Of a stretch of DNA of 64,000 nucleotides, positions 40,201-50,200 are shown piece by piece (within the stretch, counting starts at the first letter, position 1; each line of letters opens with the position of its first letter). This DNA comes from Phytoseiulus persimilis (lineage: Eukaryota; Arthropoda; Arachnida; Mesostigmata; Phytoseiidae). The DNA is taken from NCBI GenBank assembly GCA_037576195.1, contig CM075101.1:42346001-42410000 (forward strand), read 5' to 3'. The position numbers and the translations under genes were made by a program. The notes under the pieces were generated by a model, which did not search any database, was not told the DNA's origin, and worked only from the letters and a program-made list of their open reading frames with translations.

Positions 40201-40955
40201 ATCCACACGGAACAATTTCTGAAAGTGTTTCGCGACGCCCAGGCATTGTACCGCGGCCCCCGGAGAATCCAGTGCGCCTCGGGACAAGTCAGAAACGTAT
40301 TTTGGAGCCATTGAAAGCAACGACTCCGGGCCACTGGCTCCGCAGGTCGCCAATGGATGGACGCCAATGGCTTTTTGAATGGTCCCGCTGTAGTTCAGCC
40401 AGTCCGCCTGGCCATCGGTCCCCGCCATCCGAGTCCAGGAACGCGGCTTCAGGGACGGAAACAGTGGATGCTCTCGGAAAATTAAATCATTCGCTCCAGC
40501 CAGCCCTCCCAAGTACATGGAGGGTTGTGTCCCATCGGGAGAGTTCATTTTTTTCAGCCTCCAGACAGGAAATATTCCGGAATTAGAAATTCGGGACGAC
40601 TCATCGATGAAGTGGATTGTACTAGGGCGGTGATTCGGGTAGTGTGCTAGCGAGTCACGCGGACACACGCGCCTAAGCGACGGCCGTCTCTGTCTCTATG
40701 GTATCGATCTGGCGTTGGTGTCATCGTGGCTGCGGCTAGCTTCTGGAAGATTCTCCAACCGCTGCGGTTTGATATTTCTCCTCGTCGCTCGTCGGCTCCT
40801 CGTCGCTCGTCGGCTCCTCGTTGGGAACTCTAGATTCAGTCGATGAATATATTTTCGTTTCAGGGAGCGTCATCTACTTCACGTATGGAATCAGGCGAAG
40901 CAAGCTAAACGAACGAATCAAAGCTCCCAGGGACTCGGAGAATATTTTTCTGTGA
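25233..40955 (+). CDS. Cationic amino acid transporter, SLC7/CAT family (ten exons, 5' end missing)
   Basis: Model: join(25233..25438, 27225..27413, 29917..30186, 34815..35045, 35880..36064, 36216..36368, 36503..36643, 37300..37416, 37603..37711, 40864..40955). That is about 564 residues plus an unseen N-terminus; vertebrate CATs have about 620-640. All junctions are GT-AG and all phases agree. The protein should carry cationic amino acids across the plasma membrane without needing an ion gradient. Family landmarks: LKRCLTTLDITLLGIG before TM1; the TM1 substrate motif GSGIYV; YAEFGVRFPRAGSAY around TM2-3; GWNVILE; FFSYGGFDAISAAGEEAKDPRRSMP (TM6); IGAMCGMTT; AYSMAEDGLL; and at the end WWRLIIWLSIG spliced to SVIYFTYGIRRSK, the usual last TM and basic tail. 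After TM1 it reads ISPEV where vertebrate CATs often have TGTVA. The first boundary is uncertain: an acceptor at 25230-25232 is assumed and no Met precedes it in frame. No poly(A) signal was found nearby. The subtype (CAT1-3 versus CAT4) cannot be settled by eye. Confidence 0.93.
30187..34814 (+). other. Large intron of the transporter gene (4.6 kb)
   Basis: This is the longest intron in the model, lying between the exon ending in ANWTSEATG and the one starting GGFFANGWQG. I found no nested gene, tandem repeat or recognisable transposon in it. Two other long transporter introns (25439-27224 and 27414-29916) also appear empty of supported features. Confidence 0.6.
35546..35561. repeat. Poly-G tract, 16 bases
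   Basis: Uninterrupted run of 16 G inside the transporter intron at 35046-35879. On the transcribed RNA this is a G-rich run that could form a quadruplex. Its exact length may be a sequencing approximation. Confidence 0.92.
39839..40546 (-). CDS. Possible antisense gene nested in the last transporter intron
   Basis: The main exon runs from an ATG near 40546 (context AAAAAAATGAA) to a donor CT|GTAAGT at about 40153. It encodes roughly 131 residues with coding-like third positions (for example SLLSMAPKYVSDLSRGAL and AAVQCLGVAKHFQKLF). A phase-2 acceptor after CATTCCTAGGGTTCAG near 39982 would join a second exon that ends in a TGA at 39839. I do not recognise the product; it has no clear signal peptide or domain. 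The opposite strand also has a 192-residue open frame over the same DNA, which I take as a shadow because it lacks the splice signal. A nested gene in antisense is plausible in arthropods but unproven here. Confidence 0.3.
40778..40820. repeat. 18-bp tandem duplication
   Basis: The unit CTCCTCGTCGCTCGTCGG occurs twice head to tail (40778-40795 and 40796-40813) with a partial third, about 45 bases before the last transporter exon. It lies in the intron near the branch-point and acceptor region, so copy-number change could affect splicing of that exon. Confidence 0.85.
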
Positions 40956-43389
40956 CATGGCTGTAAATATGATCCGAGTTGTGATTTTTTTGAAATCCAA
41001 AGCACGGAAGACTATAAATGGAACCGATGTTCCGACGTACAAGGGAAATATCGAACTCAAGTCCGTGTTTTACGATGTTTGTGGAGACGACAAGATGCCT
41101 GCGCCAGAACAGAACCTTGTATCATTCTTCGGACATTCGGAAACAAAAACAATCTTCGACTGGGCTCGATTTTATTCGAGCGATACTACCCTGGTCATCC
41201 CAGCAACAACCTCAGCTGCGTATACCGGTATCGCATCTCCGACGTTCTGAATTTTATGCTTCACAATCCGGAAACATCACGTTTCGCGGAGGTTGGGCGA
41301 GTCGTTTTAGAATCCTCTCAAAGACTTTCAAGCCGACTACAAAGTTCGTGACCTGAACGCTGAATCAACTGCATGATGGAATTACCTCCAGTTGTAGAGC
41401 TGCGCGCTTCTCCGACTTGCAACGGGAAATATCAGCCGTGGGCGTATCTCTAAACGTTGTCGGGATCACCCAGATCCTCTGAGAGACCGCCTCGAAACTC
41501 GCGTCAGCTCGCGATAATTGACAACCTTTTCATCGACCCTCGCCCAGGGTCTTGAAGTTCTTCCCCTCAGTCGCAGGGAATTCTTCTTCCACAATACCAG
41601 TCCCGACGTTGGAAATTCGGAGTGCGAAATCATTCAGCAGCGTGCAGAGGAAGGAGGCGGGCGAACGGAGATGAAGGGTTAACAGGAGTTCGCGAGAACA
41701 GCGACCGCGCCCGTGGCATGCTGGCCCCGTTGTGCTCAATTTTCCACACTTATTCTACTCGAGCTAAGCTGAAGGCTCCAGGGCCGACCCCTCCCGGAAT
41801 CCGGAAGCTGTGCTCGATGTGACTGACTCCTGCGCAGCCCGATCCGTCTGAGGTTTTGTCACGCGCCGCTCATTCCTCACTGTCGGCATCGTGAGGACGC
41901 CGCTGATAACCGAAGGACGCCGATCGGAGTTTCATCAGGCCGTTCTCAGCGAGCCTGCAGGCGGGCTGCCCGAGTCGAAGCGCCACGTCGCCGAATTCAC
42001 GTGTTTGTGCAACACTCGGGAACCCAATGAATAGTGAGAAGCTCTCGTCCTCTTCGCCCTTCTTGTGCAAAGTTTTTGACATCGAGGTGAGGCAACAAGA
42101 TGGCGTTTCCCATGACGAACTTTGCTCACAACCACGAGGCTCGCCTCTCGTAGGATCTACACTTGTCCACAACGAGGCGTGTGATGAGATTTCTTCAGTT
42201 TTCGCATCGTCAGGTTGTTAACCATGGGCCTGCCCGAACCTCCCTTGAATGAATTCGCCAGCGTCATCCGAGCCTGAATAGAACTGTTAACTCAATATAT
42301 GCGGTACGAGAGAATTGTGACAATTTCCTCCTTGCCAGCTAGTTCCAAAAATCCCTCCGCTCGTACGGAGAAAGCTGCACGTCTCGGATCAAGGCTGTAG
42401 GAAGGTTTGACATCTGAGAGCCTTCTCTCTCGCAATGAATTGCCCGAGAGTTTTCTCTGAGCCAATAGACGTTTCCGCTGTTGGTTCCATGGCCCTCGAT
42501 AATCATCGCATGATCCAACTTCTCTGATGGGCACATCGGATCTTAGTAGAGCCACAGTGAAAGAAACCTAACGCGTAGAACGTGCGCAGCAACACTCATA
42601 GGACCGAGTCAGAGAATCCGCGGCCGAAGTTCGCTCAGCTTTGCATCCGCATCTCCGTTCATAACGGAGCCGACTCCATCGGGGTCGGAATCCTCCTGAG
42701 TGCATCCGTTAGCAGGGCAAATATGCCTTTCGTTGATCTTCCATTTTTTTACAAGCGGCGTATAGATGCAGATGAAATCAGTAATGGTATCCAGCAACAT
42801 TTGCACACGCAGGATCACAGTAGAACTTTTCCGCTTCGTTGCCTGGCATTGTGTGGTCCGTGTTCGCGAGAGCTGCGAAAAAAGTTCATGGCAGCAGCAG
42901 CCTAGGTGCCCGTGAGCGCGGAGATCATTCCGCCGTATCCTCCTCGCTAGAATTTCCGGATCCTTTGTTTCCCGTTTCGATGCACGATTTGTGGAGGTAC
43001 TGGCTGATCAAAATCACTCTCAACTCCGCTGAACGCCTCGAGCTGCACCCGTGTCGATGTATGCTGTACGTTAAGAAGAATCCGATCAAGCCGATATCTT
43101 CCCAGACAACACCTCGAAATGTACCGGCGGGAGCAGCCAGAAGAGCATCTGTTCTCTCGGAAACGTCGGCCCTTCTGTCCGCTCTTGCGTTTCTCAAAGA
43201 GAAGGCTCAAAAGTCAACGTCCCGCAACCCGACGCCGTAAAGCCACCCAGGAGCCCTGGCAGAGAAGGCCAAAGAGACAGAGGGATCGGCACCTAGGCAG
43301 CGCATATTCATTCCGTTATGCATTTAATTGAAAAAAAAGGATTCCGACTGAGCATATACCTCGTGAACCTAAGTGATTCGGTTCGATAT
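40956..43389. other. 3' flank of the transporter gene, no gene seen
   Basis: This stretch presumably includes the 3' untranslated region of the transporter, but no AATAAA was spotted close to the stop codon at 40955. A plus-strand open frame at 40957-41250 begins directly after the stop and has A/T-rich third positions, so I take it as non-coding. Nothing else is supported. Confidence 0.45.
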
Positions 43390-43453
43390 CCCAGGGCGAA
43401 TCTGATTGCCAATTGAATCGACAATGAAATTTCACTATCGGATTCGCCCTGGG
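43390..43453. repeat. Inverted repeat, 17-bp arms (hairpin 1 of a pair)
   Basis: CCCAGGGCGAATCTGAT at the left is mirrored by ATCGGATTCGCCCTGGG at the right with one mismatch, around a 30-base loop. It could be the ends of a very small MITE or a hairpin RNA. It stands only 17 bases from a second hairpin. Confidence 0.8.
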
Positions 43454-43470
43454 TACGATTCCGCAGGGTG

Positions 43471-43513
43471 TCAGATGGGTCTCACCGTAGAGCCTAAGGT
43501 GAGCCCTATCTGA
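43471..43513. repeat. Inverted repeat, 16-bp arms (hairpin 2 of a pair)
   Basis: TCAGATGGGTCTCACC pairs with GGTGAGCCCTATCTGA, with two mismatches, around an 11-base loop. The short loop and long stem suit a stable RNA hairpin. No promoter or conserved partner sequence can be judged from this window. Confidence 0.75.
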
Positions 43514-44242
43514 CTTCCCTTCTCTGGATACAATTTCATCCAATCTTTCTGGAATTGCCGCCATTTGAAGTCGCCAGCTCGCGCCCAACGAGCGATCCAA
43601 GCTCTCGCTCCCTCTGACCTCTAAAACGTGTAGAAGTTGTATGCCGCTGTGACTTGAAATCGCCTGAGGGAGTTCTGGACTGGAAAAGCACTCCTCATTA
43701 TTCTGTGTGTTTACACGACACGAATCCATCCGAGAAAGCTCGCTTTTTGTGATAAGATGCCTGGTCAAAAATCCACGAATAGCTGTTGCAAGTTCTGGTC
43801 GGTCATCCTCAAAGCTGTGACTTTCTCTCGATTCGTTGTGCGGAAACTCGAAGTGGAATGAGCGGAGTGATCGCGCAGGAACCTGAGGCGATCTCCCAAT
43901 AACAAGAGCGTATACGGACTACCCCATTCTGACTTCGATGTCCTTCTGAAGCCTTGCTGAATTGAGACGAAAAATGTCCTTTTAAATAGGAGCAGCACTC
44001 ATAAGGTACATGGTTCGACCTGCGTTCTTTATAGGGGTCCGGGCGCGTGAATCCCTACGGAAAACGAGTGGCAGTCGACGTCTCCGCGCAGCGGGTTGAG
44101 TGCACGCGTGTGAATAGTTCCCTCGAACATTGTTCTCATCTGAGTCACACTCCCCACAAGATCCGTCGCTGGAAACGCTCTAACTATTTGTATCACACAG
44201 TCAGTGGTTTCGGAGCAGACGTTACTAGTTTAAGACCGGAGG
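43514..44242. other. Upstream flank of the spaetzle-like gene
   Basis: No exon is supported here. It probably contains the promoter of the plus-strand gene starting at 44243. A TTTATAGG sequence lies about 205 bases upstream of the ATG, too far to call a TATA box without a mapped start site. Confidence 0.4.
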
Positions 44243-44755
44243 ATGGTCAGCGATGAGCTAATCGGTGTTCTACTCGTCATATTGATCCAACGAATATGGA
44301 CCGCTGACATTATTTGTGCCTCATCGGTGTGCTCATACAATCTGATGAGCAATTTGGTGAGACAACGCTTCTCGACTGCTTTCCCAGATTTTGCGGAGCT
44401 CTTGTTCCCTACGCTCAATCACGATGACGCGGAGGAGTGCTCGGAAGAAACGCCGAGCTGTCCAACATTCAAACAAGTTTACGTTCTGGGAAGATCACCA
44501 AAGACTATTGCTCGAAGAAAGGATTGGGATGTAATCCCATCGATGGATGTTCAGTTCATCATCGCTGACGTTTGTGTAAACAATGCGACCTGTCGAGGAG
44601 TCAGAGCGAAATCGACGCTCCGAAGTCAACACGAGGTTAGGTTCACATGCTCGCGACATCATCCTGAGTACTACTTCTATACGGCGAAACCTGGCGGTGA
44701 GGAATCCGAGCTAACGATGTTGCTCGAGAACGGATACTCTTGTGGAACAAACTAA
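44243..44755 (+). CDS. Spaetzle-like secreted cystine-knot protein (single exon)
   Basis: 170 residues with an N-terminal hydrophobic segment (IGVLLVILI, residues 7-15), suggesting a signal peptide. The C-terminal half fits the spaetzle pattern: Cys73 (SCPTFKQVYV), a Trp at 95, a Q-x-I strand ending in Cys111 (DVC), Cys117 (ATC), Cys136 (FTC), an aromatic YYFY segment and a final GYSC at 167. Spaetzle proteins are extracellular ligands of Toll receptors in immunity and patterning, usually released from a precursor by a protease. A basic ARRK at 90-93 is a possible cleavage or surface site. N114 is a glycosylation sequon. Known members usually end in a C-x-C pair; here the last cysteine is absent and the protein stops three residues after Cys167. 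AATAAA follows about 87 bases after the stop, which supports a short single-exon gene. The family call rests on cysteine spacing seen by eye, not on an alignment. Confidence 0.5.
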   Translation: MVSDELIGVLLVILIQRIWTADIICASSVCSYNLMSNLVRQRFSTAFPDFAELLFPTLNHDDAEECSEETPSCPTFKQVYVLGRSPKTIARRKDWDVIPSMDVQFIIADVCVNNATCRGVRAKSTLRSQHEVRFTCSRHHPEYYFYTAKPGGEESELTMLLENGYSCGTN

Positions 44756-44841
44756 GTCGATCTGCAGAGGATTCCTGAATAGATCTAGCTATCCGCTTCC
44801 GTCCCAGGGCTCTCGGCGATGATTCTCAGGTAATTTCCTCC

Positions 44842-44847
44842 AATAAA
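44842..44847 (+). terminator. Poly(A) signal AATAAA
   Basis: A canonical hexamer on the plus strand, about 87 bases past the stop codon of the spaetzle-like gene; the spacing is normal for animal 3' ends. Confidence 0.55.
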
Positions 44848-45829
44848 ATGCGAGATCAAGCAGCCCTATGGAGCTTGAGTTTGTTGAGAGTCGAGAGAAT
44901 CTATTCCGAGCCAGCGTCCGCAACATTCCCCGGACTCCGGCGCGTGTTTCACCAGGTTCCAACCGGGAGCTTCCATACTCCACAGACTGATTCAAGAACT
45001 CTCGGCCGTTATTTTGGTCCGTCGCGCGCCGACTATGCTGGGACTCAAAACTCTGCGGGGAGCGACGTGAAACTCCATCGCCCTCCTCACTAGGGACAAA
45101 CTAATCGCAGCAAATCCAGAAGTCTGTCAGAGCTCCAGTATGGAAGTAACTAGAATAATGTCTGATTGCCGCGAGAGTTGAGAAACTCCCAGAACTCAGC
45201 AGAGCTAGGTACGGTGACGCATGTGATTGCTCAGGTTGAAGGCTCCGAGAGTTGGATGGCTTTCTGGTGGGCGCCACCCTGGGAGAGCGAAGGGGTATTG
45301 AGAGAACCTCATACCGCACGGAAAAACTTCGAGTCCGAAAGCGCGTCAAAACGACTCAGCCTTCCAAGAGCTGCGAACTACGAGCGAAGAAGATGATTAC
45401 GGTAGCTCCTGAGCACATGCCTCGTCAATGAATTCCTAAAGCTCAGAGGCTTCTATCTGAGCAGTTGGTAGCGCCGGAATACCCAGCTTCGCTCAGCTTG
45501 TGGAAGTATTCCTGCATTCGGAGCGTCCTTCATCGATCCGCGTGTTCAAGCTCTAGACCAGAATCGAGGGATCAACGATAAGCGCTGTCGGAACTTCCAG
45601 CCTGTGGTGATAGGTTCGTCGATCATGTGCTGGGTCGCTCAATATTCGTAGCAAACTCTTGTCGGATGGGAACGAGTAGAGCTCAGAGCCACACTTTTTT
45701 CGCCTCCCTCACGGCGTCACTTCCTGTGTTTGACCATAACTTCCTCTGTGCTCTCAATCGAGCCCTCACCAGTATCGGATCGGGAGCAGTGTTTCCGAGC
45801 TCCTTGGTTCTTTTTCTTTCAGAACAGTA
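44848..45829. other. Intergenic, no gene seen
   Basis: No exon chain or repeat is visible between the spaetzle-like gene and the MITE. Confidence 0.45.
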
Positions 45830-46044
45830 CCCTAAAATCCCGCAGATAACTAACTCTTTTTTCGATTTACTGTGAGGAAAACGCATCAGATAACGAACTT
45901 ATCAGACAATTTAATTGTCAGATGACGAATTCGTCAGGGAACGAGCTCATCATACATCGAACTCGGCAAACAACGATCTCCTCTGTCGCGGTTTTTTGAG
46001 AAGAAATCGAAAAAAAAAGGTTCGTTATCTGCGGGATTTTAGGG
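45830..46044. mobile_element. MITE with near-perfect terminal inverted repeats and TA flanks
   Basis: The element begins CCCTAAAATCCCGCAGATAAC and ends in its exact reverse complement GTTATCTGCGGGATTTTAGGG, flanked on both sides by TA (45828-45829 and 46045-46046). TA target duplications are typical of Tc1/mariner-type and related MITEs. The interior is about 170 bases with repeated GATAACGAAC/TCAGA motifs and no coding capacity. A decayed relative is at 20546-20720. The intact ends suggest recent movement, so a transposase source may exist elsewhere in the genome. Confidence 0.88.
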
Positions 46045-46046
46045 TA

Positions 46047-47299
46047 CTCAGCTTCAAGTTGATGGTGGTCGCAGTGCCCTGAAGTCCCGGCTACAGGAGA
46101 AGCGCCCGCTTCGAATGTGATCGAGGCAGATTCATACTCGAGCCATAATAAATGAGAGAGTAGAGCCATGTGCGAACTAATCACTTCTCTGTGAGAAGAG
46201 CCGCCCTGTTGGAAACACCTGAGAGAACCGCCGTCTGCGTTTTGCCTGGTCTAGCCTCCAGGCGTGCGTGCTTCACAGCAGTGTGGACAAACCAAGTACA
46301 GAACTGAACAGAATCGCAGCTAACTGAATCCGGATGTCTAAGTTCGAGGGAAACGCTCTCGAATTCCTGATTCATTTTAATTGATCATTTGTGAGGAGCT
46401 TCTGTGCCCGCCGGGACTGACGAGCTCAACGAGGAGAGTCGACGAGGCGTTCGAAAGTTCATGTTGGCCACAAACTCCATGTTGCGAGCCGTGAAGACAA
46501 AATTGAATCATTCCGCGGCCGGGTTGGATGCTCGCGTCTAACTGGGACATTGTTGGCACAGAGCTGTCGTTCAACCCAAATAGCGAAACACGATTTTCTC
46601 TCGCTGCGAAGGACTTTATTGCGAGCTCCTTCTTTCCGTCTATCTAGTTCGAACTTTCAATTCATCAGGGATGTCCGCCGCGTGGACACGATAGGAACTT
46701 GAACTAACATTCCGAAGTGAACTCTTCCAGTTTGGGCGGAGATGAAAAATGTCCTCAAGTGTCTCGTTTCCAACTCAGGAAACTTCGTACCTACTTTGGC
46801 CCGTGGGGAAGATGAAAATCTGCTTGCTGGTCGGTGGAGGCTGCACCATGTACAATCTGCCGATATCACAGAGCATGAGCAGGCATTTGAACAGAGCAGG
46901 GAATCCTCTCCTTTCAACGCAACGTGAAATCTCGCTAAGGCACGCGTAGCGCAGACGGGAGTTGCCTTCTTCAAGGAAACGGTTCGCGTTCCTGTAAATT
47001 TCCCGTGGAGACAATCGTCGATTAAAAGTGTTCACGAATAAATGCGTGACCGTCGCTCCTGGACACGACGCTCCAACGATGCGAAATGGATCACCGGTGC
47101 GCCATATTTGGAAGAGCAATCGTCTTGGAACGGGGTGTTTTACCTCAAAACGAGTGCATGGACATCCTCAAGCTGGTCATCGAAGCTGCTACCAGCGCCC
47201 GAGTCGAATCTGACATCCCCGGCCGATGTCCCCCGAGGGGTAAGACCCTTAAAAAGAATTTGCGTCGAGATCAGCGAATTCCGATAGAGGAGTGGTAGA
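46047..47299. other. 3' flank of the nine-exon gene, no separate gene seen
   Basis: On the minus strand AATAAA (tttatt at about 46614-46619) lies about 680 bases past the stop codon at 47300 and could be a distal poly(A) signal for that gene. A plus-strand frame beginning MDILKLVIEAATSAR near 47158 has coding-like third positions and ends on a possible donor CGAGGG|GTAAGA near 47228, but I found no partner exon. It is left uncalled. Confidence 0.35.
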
Positions 47300-50200
47300 T
47301 TAACTCTCGTGATCTTCCATGCGTCCAGTAAGAGACGAAGCGAGTTTGCGGCCCTTGCAAAGTCTGGAAACATTGAATAATATTTTTTTTCACAGCTGAT
47401 GAAGGAAGGGATATTATAACTGATATCAGATTCGGCGATTCCACTCTCGATTATAACATTCCTCTTGGATACGACCCTTGCTTTTGTTAAACTTCTTTCG
47501 CACGTACCAGCTGGTATGATCAAATAATTAATATCGACGCCGACATTCGGATCTTTACAGATTCTAGAGTTTTCATCGGTGGGGAGACTCAGCCTACCCT
47601 GGAGGCTTCGATACTCTTCCCCAGATCAGCGGCGCGTGCTAAATTTCAGACTTAACGTTGTACACAAGCCAACGAGCTGATCGAGCATTGCAATCGTTTC
47701 GGAAAATATGTATTCGATCCACCGCAATCCATTTTCGATAAATGTTGATCGGTTTCTCGCCATCGTCACGCATATTCTCATCGTGATAAACCTGGAGGTG
47801 TCCGCGTACATATGTTCTCCAGATCTGCTCGTTCGCATTTTCACCGGAACAGCTCCTGTCTTCAGATCCGGAACAACGCTAGACATGCTGGGACGGCGAA
47901 CCTGCGCAGCTATCGGTTCTCGTAGATAGCAAAGCCATCCGTTAGTCATGAAAAGCACCGTCGTTCGACTTACGGAAACTTCTTGCCACACGGACGTGTC
48001 ACTCTGGCCATCGTGCATCGGTGCTCCCCCAGATGCTCCAACACGATCATCTGAAGCCATGAGAATGTTGATTTGTCATGAGCCGATGCTCCCGAAGGAG
48101 ATTCCCCGGGTCACAAACAGCAAAGACGCGAGCACCAGAACGCAATGAATATTCGGCGGAGGTCCATTATTTTCCTCCACTTGGTGGAAAGAGTACTCGA
48201 GATCAGGTTTACATGTGGGCGAACGCATTGTTACAGTACGACCCGATGCGGGATCCCTCGGAAGAGTTTCCTCACCTGTCATCTCTGAGAGTCCATGGAG
48301 ATTATCATCACTATCGTCTGACGCAAGATGTTCATGCACTCCCTCACATCGGTTGACGCCCACAGGCCTCTCGAGCCGCGGACGTTTGAACCATCTCCTC
48401 AGGATATTGGTCAATACTTGACCCCGTCCCACATTTGGACCCGGTCCCAGCAGCTCACTTGCAGATACCAGTTTAGAACGGAGACTGCAACCATGATCAG
48501 AACGTTCCCATTCAGTCTAGTCTTCCTATCGGGGAATCGCGGGAAACGGAAGGGTATCTCATCTGATTCAATCGGGTTCGATGCGTTGGAGACGGAAACC
48601 TATTCGGATTCTCTTGTTCTAGGAACCTGGGACGCACTTGGCGATTTCCAGTCGATTTTCTTCCACCGTCCTCGAGAGTTTGCCACTCTCCAATAAACTC
48701 TTTCTCATGAAGTCTGTGCTCAATTCCGTATGGCTGTCCACCACTCTGCGCCGTCGTTGATTTCGAGTGGGCACAATCGTGCCGTTTTCCGACAAGGGCT
48801 CCAGTTGGAAGGCTGGACTCCCGTCACCGTTTCCAGTCCAATGAAATCCCTTAAACCGCGCAGTCCAGAACTCAGTGAGGTCAGCCGTGACCTCTGAGAG
48901 CGACCTCGCTGCATGAATTCTTGGGTGAACACTTAATGACGAATTGTACCTCTTCGCATCCCATGTCCGAGAACTCCAGCATGGACGGTTCGGAATCCGC
49001 ATGGGATACATGTGCGATGGCACTTGTTGCATGGTCCGCGAGTAGACGATCTTCGCTCGCGGGTTCCTCCTGAAGCATGGAGACAACATTCATCCGGACA
49101 AGCTGAGCGTCGGAATGCGAAACGAACTGGAATTCTCTGTCTCTGGATTGCGCTAGATTTTTTTGGCTGAAAATCTGTGGAAAAACAGCGACGGCTCTGC
49201 TCCCCCCGGGAGGAGCCGGCTCAACATCGGCAGACCCCTATGAGAAGAATTTGGAATGTTTCCCAATATGGGCTCTCGTACCTGAGCCCCGGAATCAGAT
49301 CTGAGGGAACCTTAGGGAGATAGAACGCCGGTCGGGACCCGATCATATCAGAGAATAAAGAACGAATGAACGTCAGAGAACTCGACACCCGGGAAGTGAT
49401 TGTATGGTTTTAAATTCACCAGATGCTGTTCCGGGCTGCTCATGACCTCCTCGATACCGTTCTCGTCGAGTTGCTCAGCGTCTTCGGAGACCGCGACTCG
49501 AGCTTGGGGGCCACTCCGGCCTCTCCGGTTTCTCTTCGGGACAGGCCGCCTCCGATCCGGGACGGAACTGAGACTTGATGAATCCTCGATGCCGGCGCGG
49601 CTCACTAATCGAGGAACTCCAACTTCAATAACTCTCTCAGCTCACAATCAGGGCTCCGCGCGTACAGAAGGTCCTCCATGAGGGGAACAAACCTGATTTG
49701 AAGACTTCCTCGATGACTTTTTCGCTCTCCCTGATGAACTTCCGACATTTTCCGCTTTCCATCGCGAACAACCATTCCAGAATTCTGAGCGAACCCAATT
49801 TGAGCCCAGTCACCAACGCCAGCGCTTGGATCCTGCAATAATAGTTGTCCTGACGGCGGAATCGCTGCGTTCGAGCTTCTGGGATGATTAGAGCTCGCAA
49901 GAAGCACATCGTTTCTTGTTAACGAACAGAGTGTACCGCGCATGCACCTTGAGAGTGGATCCGCAGATTCCGCCTCGATTTCCTGCTCACTTCCCTCGAC
50001 TCACCGCTCGAAATGACTGTTCGACGCGTCCTCGGCCAACCGTATGTGTTTTTCTACAAGCTTCTCGATCTCACCTGAGAACTCCCCCAGATCGAACTCG
50101 TCGAAAAGCGATAGGAACTTCTGACAACATTGTGTCTTTCTTGAATGGGTTTTGGGCGCGTTCTCTACTCGACCCATTTCGAGCAGGAATGAAACTAGCG

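Noticed and set aside
40008..40586. 192-residue plus-strand open frame
   Set aside because: It mirrors the better-supported minus-strand exon, is rich in Arg, Pro and Ser as antisense frames are, and lacks splice signals.
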